Assembly: GCF_030403505.1 (NCBI RefSeq)
Contig: NZ_JAUEMJ010000006.1
Location: 1 to 7,115, forward strand
Direction of reading: 5' to 3'
Origin: Glycomyces tritici
GTDB taxonomy: Bacteria > Actinomycetota > Actinomycetes > Mycobacteriales > Micromonosporaceae
Length of the DNA stretch: 7,115 bases
Part shown: in pieces, positions 6,401 through 7,115 of the stretch
Numbering within the stretch: the stretch's first letter is position 1
Layout: each line of letters starts with the position of its first letter
Notes under the pieces: generated by a model
What the model saw: the letters and a program-made list of their open reading frames with translations, nothing else
Told to the model about the DNA's origin: nothing
The model's database searches: none
Made by a program: the position numbers and the translations under genes

Positions 6401-6569
6401 GCTGCTCGGCACCGAGGACCGCCGGGGCTACGACGCGGCGCTGCGCACGCTGGAACGCACCCGCGAGGCGTTGGGAGACCAGCGGTTCCAGGCCTCGTAC
6501 GAAGCCGGAGCCGTACTCGACCGCACCGCCGCCGTCGACCTGCTGCTCGCGCACTCCCGGCAAGGCTGA
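3498..6569 (+). CDS. SARP/AfsR-family regulator: wHTH-BTAD-STAND NTPase-TPR
   Basis: The product is 1023 aa. ATG 3498 is chosen because MRVHLLGPFEIR is the normal SARP N-terminus. The frame is open upstream only through repeats. A winged-helix DNA-binding domain (about 1-90) is followed by a bacterial transcriptional activator (BTAD) helical domain (about 95-230) with the typical HPLDERWQALLMRALYATGR segment. An NB-ARC-like STAND NTPase starts with FVGRE (252-256). Its Walker A is GPGGAGKT (276-283), Walker B is LIVLDN (352-357), then come LLATSREALG (381-390) and GLPLA (448-452). A winged helix containing TLEGVIAWSWDLL follows (about 492-504). The C-terminal half (about 560-1020) is helical with TPR-like repeats. 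All key nucleotide-binding residues are present. Family members bind direct repeats at 11-bp steps and activate nearby genes after ligand or ATP control. The protein should be cytoplasmic. The target is unknown, and the repeats at 1624-1652 are a candidate. Confidence 0.93.
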   Translation: MRVHLLGPFEIRNGDDEPVELAGARLRALVARLALEPGREVTADTLLDAIWEDDAPSANALQALVSRVRRAIGADRLTRGAAGYRLAVEPGDVDVKRFERLSETGRRQADLTALREAESLWRGTALADLRHLRFAENEAIRLERLRNETARERLALEITTGADVLAELEPVAEAHPLDERWQALLMRALYATGRPAEALDAYERARERLADELGADPSAELADLHLQILRQSAAPTARVEKRTNLKAQLTSFVGREADLDALTAAVATSRLVTVTGPGGAGKTRLAVEAAATMSSLAPQGVWLVELAAVGDDADVAPAVLRAIGARESGLLEPSAHDAASRLEEYFAEQDALIVLDNCEHRIDAAARLAARLLGACPGLRLLATSREALGIGGERLFPIPPLPLAADRPEASPAVRLFCERAAAVRPDFKLDDSNAEAVVEICRRLDGLPLAVELAAARMRALDASQIASRLDDRFALLAGSDRTAPERHRTLEGVIAWSWDLLSDAERALAMRMAVYPGGVGLDRVGDLDALAGLVDKSLVERVGERYRMLETIRAYAEAQLEPDQAEVERDAMARYCLDLVERADDEIRSAAQLEAMARLDAEHDNLLAVLARSVAFGHKESGLRMIAALFWFWHLRGFRSQLQHWYPALLELPGEIPERLVPAVKLLTGMGQFEFGDPEAATRSIAEGIALGRNAQGPIAGHSLLAIGPAFLSDPAVSADRTTAEAWELGVILLTEAAVNEGGTGAEGLEQIERAEAEFAKLGERFGLASALRMRAEYSARQGDHDEAKDALAQAGRLFDELGTADDAAETYAELALVTVRSSALVDGARTIEQAWEPMRLSLARADAERNPNTTAYVRWCRAQILLREGDHEQGLSELAMAEQVFGDTRMDPRLRVWGAALRAIVALAEGDAARAHRFLDALTAESIEGAADPNVAVAVRVRAAAALAAGDPVHAATLLGAAVSLLGTEDRRGYDAALRTLERTREALGDQRFQASYEAGAVLDRTAAVDLLLAHSRQG

Positions 6570-6594
6570 CCCACGGGAGGAGAACCGGGCCGGA

Positions 6595-6918
6595 TCAGGT
6601 CGCGTCCCAGGGCCGCACCTCCACGACCGCGCTCGTCGCCAGCGGGCCGTACAAGTGCGGGTATTCGGGTGCGCCGGGCCCGGGGGCCTCGTAGCGGATC
6701 GGCACGTCGACCAGCGCGGTGTCGATGACCAGGACCACGAGCGGCCCGGGGTGGTCGCCGTACACGAACGCGGCCACGGCCTCGAGCTGCTCGGGCAGCG
6801 AGCAGTGGATGAAGCCCACCTCGGCGAGGGTCTTCCCGCGCGTGGAGCCTTCGTACACGCCCGCGGCGAGCGCGGCCTCCCAGAGGCCCGGTTCGGTCAG
6901 GTGCAACAGCTCGGTCAT
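6595..6918 (-). CDS. DUF952 family protein
   Basis: This 107-aa protein runs from ATG 6918 (MTELLHLTEPGLWEAAL) to the TGA at 6595. It shows the family landmarks: an N-terminal HLT-W-AA segment (residues 6-17), the GFIHCS motif with Q at 35-44, a VVLVID strand (61-66) and the C-terminal PHLYGPL motif (87-93) followed by AVVEVR. Length is normal for the family, which is small, soluble and of unknown molecular function, with a fold related to ADP-ribosyltransferase-like proteins in some classifications. It converges with the SARP regulator, with 25 bp between the two stop codons and no obvious terminator between them. A longer frame to 7098 exists but is Gly/Pro/Arg-rich and unlike the family, so the internal ATG is preferred. 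No functional link to the regulator is visible. Confidence 0.92.
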   Translation of the reverse strand: MTELLHLTEPGLWEAALAAGVYEGSTRGKTLAEVGFIHCSLPEQLEAVAAFVYGDHPGPLVVLVIDTALVDVPIRYEAPGPGAPEYPHLYGPLATSAVVEVRPWDAT

Positions 6919-6925
6919 GCCACGC

Positions 6926-6931
6926 ACGCTA
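6926..6931 (-). promoter_or_regulatory. -10 box for a leaderless DUF952 transcript
   Basis: The minus strand reads TAGCGT, then 7 nt, then the ATG at 6918. TAGCGT fits TANNNT at the distance expected for a transcript starting on the ATG. There is no good Shine-Dalgarno sequence, which agrees with a leaderless start. No clear -35 is seen. Confidence 0.4.
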
Positions 6932-7054
6932 CCGCCGCGCCCGGCACGGCGTGCGGCCCCGCGCAGGGCCGGGTGCGCCGCAGGTGCCGACGCCGCAGTC
7001 ACAGCCCGCCGAGCACGAAGGCTCCTGCGCCACGGCACCTCTGGAGACGCCGCC

Positions 7055-7115
7055 GTGGGCGGCCCCCCCCCCCGCGCGCCGCCGCCGGGGGGGCCCACCG
7101 GGGGCGGCCGCGGAG
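7055..7115. other. Homopolymer-rich foldback at the window end, possible artefact
   Basis: A run of 11 C (7063-7073) faces a run of 7 G (7087-7093), and GTGGG (7055-7059) faces CCCAC (7094-7098), making a foldback. The end also includes the 8-bp palindrome GCGGCCGC (7104-7111). Such runs are atypical even for this GC-rich DNA and suggest unreliable base calls or a contig end. I see no gene or promoter in 6932-7115. Confidence 0.55.

Noticed and set aside
3195..6563. A 1122-codon open frame on the minus strand covering almost the whole SARP gene
   Set aside because: It mirrors the codon bias of the real gene, runs through the stop-free octamer array, and its translation is Gly/Arg/Glu-rich with no recognisable domain. 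The sense strand encodes clear SARP, NTPase and TPR features.
6919..7098. N-terminal extension of the DUF952 protein
   Set aside because: The added 60 residues are Gly/Pro/Arg/Ala-rich, include the homopolymer region, and are absent from the family, which begins close to the HLT segment.

Overview
The window is very GC-rich, its coding frames have G/C at nearly every third codon position, and it carries a large SARP/AfsR-type regulator. Together these point to a high-GC actinomycete (Actinomycetota). I cannot name the genus from sequence alone. I see no rRNA, tRNA, CRISPR array, transposase or phage gene.

Layout, left to right. (1) 1-61: a tandem array of the octamer CGGCGTTG, cut by the window edge. 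(2) 151-477 (-): a small MoaF-like, lipocalin-fold protein with a good ribosome binding site. (3) 743-1471 (-): an uncharacterised protein with a proline-rich linker and a C-terminal RGWT-type domain. (4) 1472-1719: a 248-bp divergent control region with two palindromes, a good sigma-70-like promoter and three GTCAGC repeats phased at 11 bp. (5) 1720-3097 (+): a class C beta-lactamase-like serine hydrolase, broken by one extra C in a C6 run. (6) 3098-3497: a 400-bp structured intergenic region with a 15-bp perfect hairpin, a second hairpin, 11 tandem copies of GCCCAACA (regular GGG tracts on the other strand) and a probable leaderless promoter. (7) 3498-6569 (+): a 1023-aa SARP-STAND-TPR regulator. 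(8) 6595-6918 (-): a DUF952 protein, convergent with the regulator. (9) 6919-7115: mostly featureless, ending in G/C homopolymers and a foldback that look like poor-quality contig-end sequence.

How the parts may work together (inference). The hydrolase and the regulator lie in the same direction. The repeats upstream of the hydrolase have SARP-operator geometry: heptamers at 11-bp steps, the last one 8 bp before a plausible -10 box. The regulator might therefore control the hydrolase, perhaps sensing a ligand through its NTPase/TPR part. Its own expression may be influenced by the octamer array just upstream. The MoaF-like, RGWT-domain and DUF952 genes appear to be separate transcription units with no obvious shared pathway. 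The two octamer arrays and the 11-bp-phased operator-like repeats are the most unusual elements. I do not see a complete defence, secretion or biosynthetic system here.
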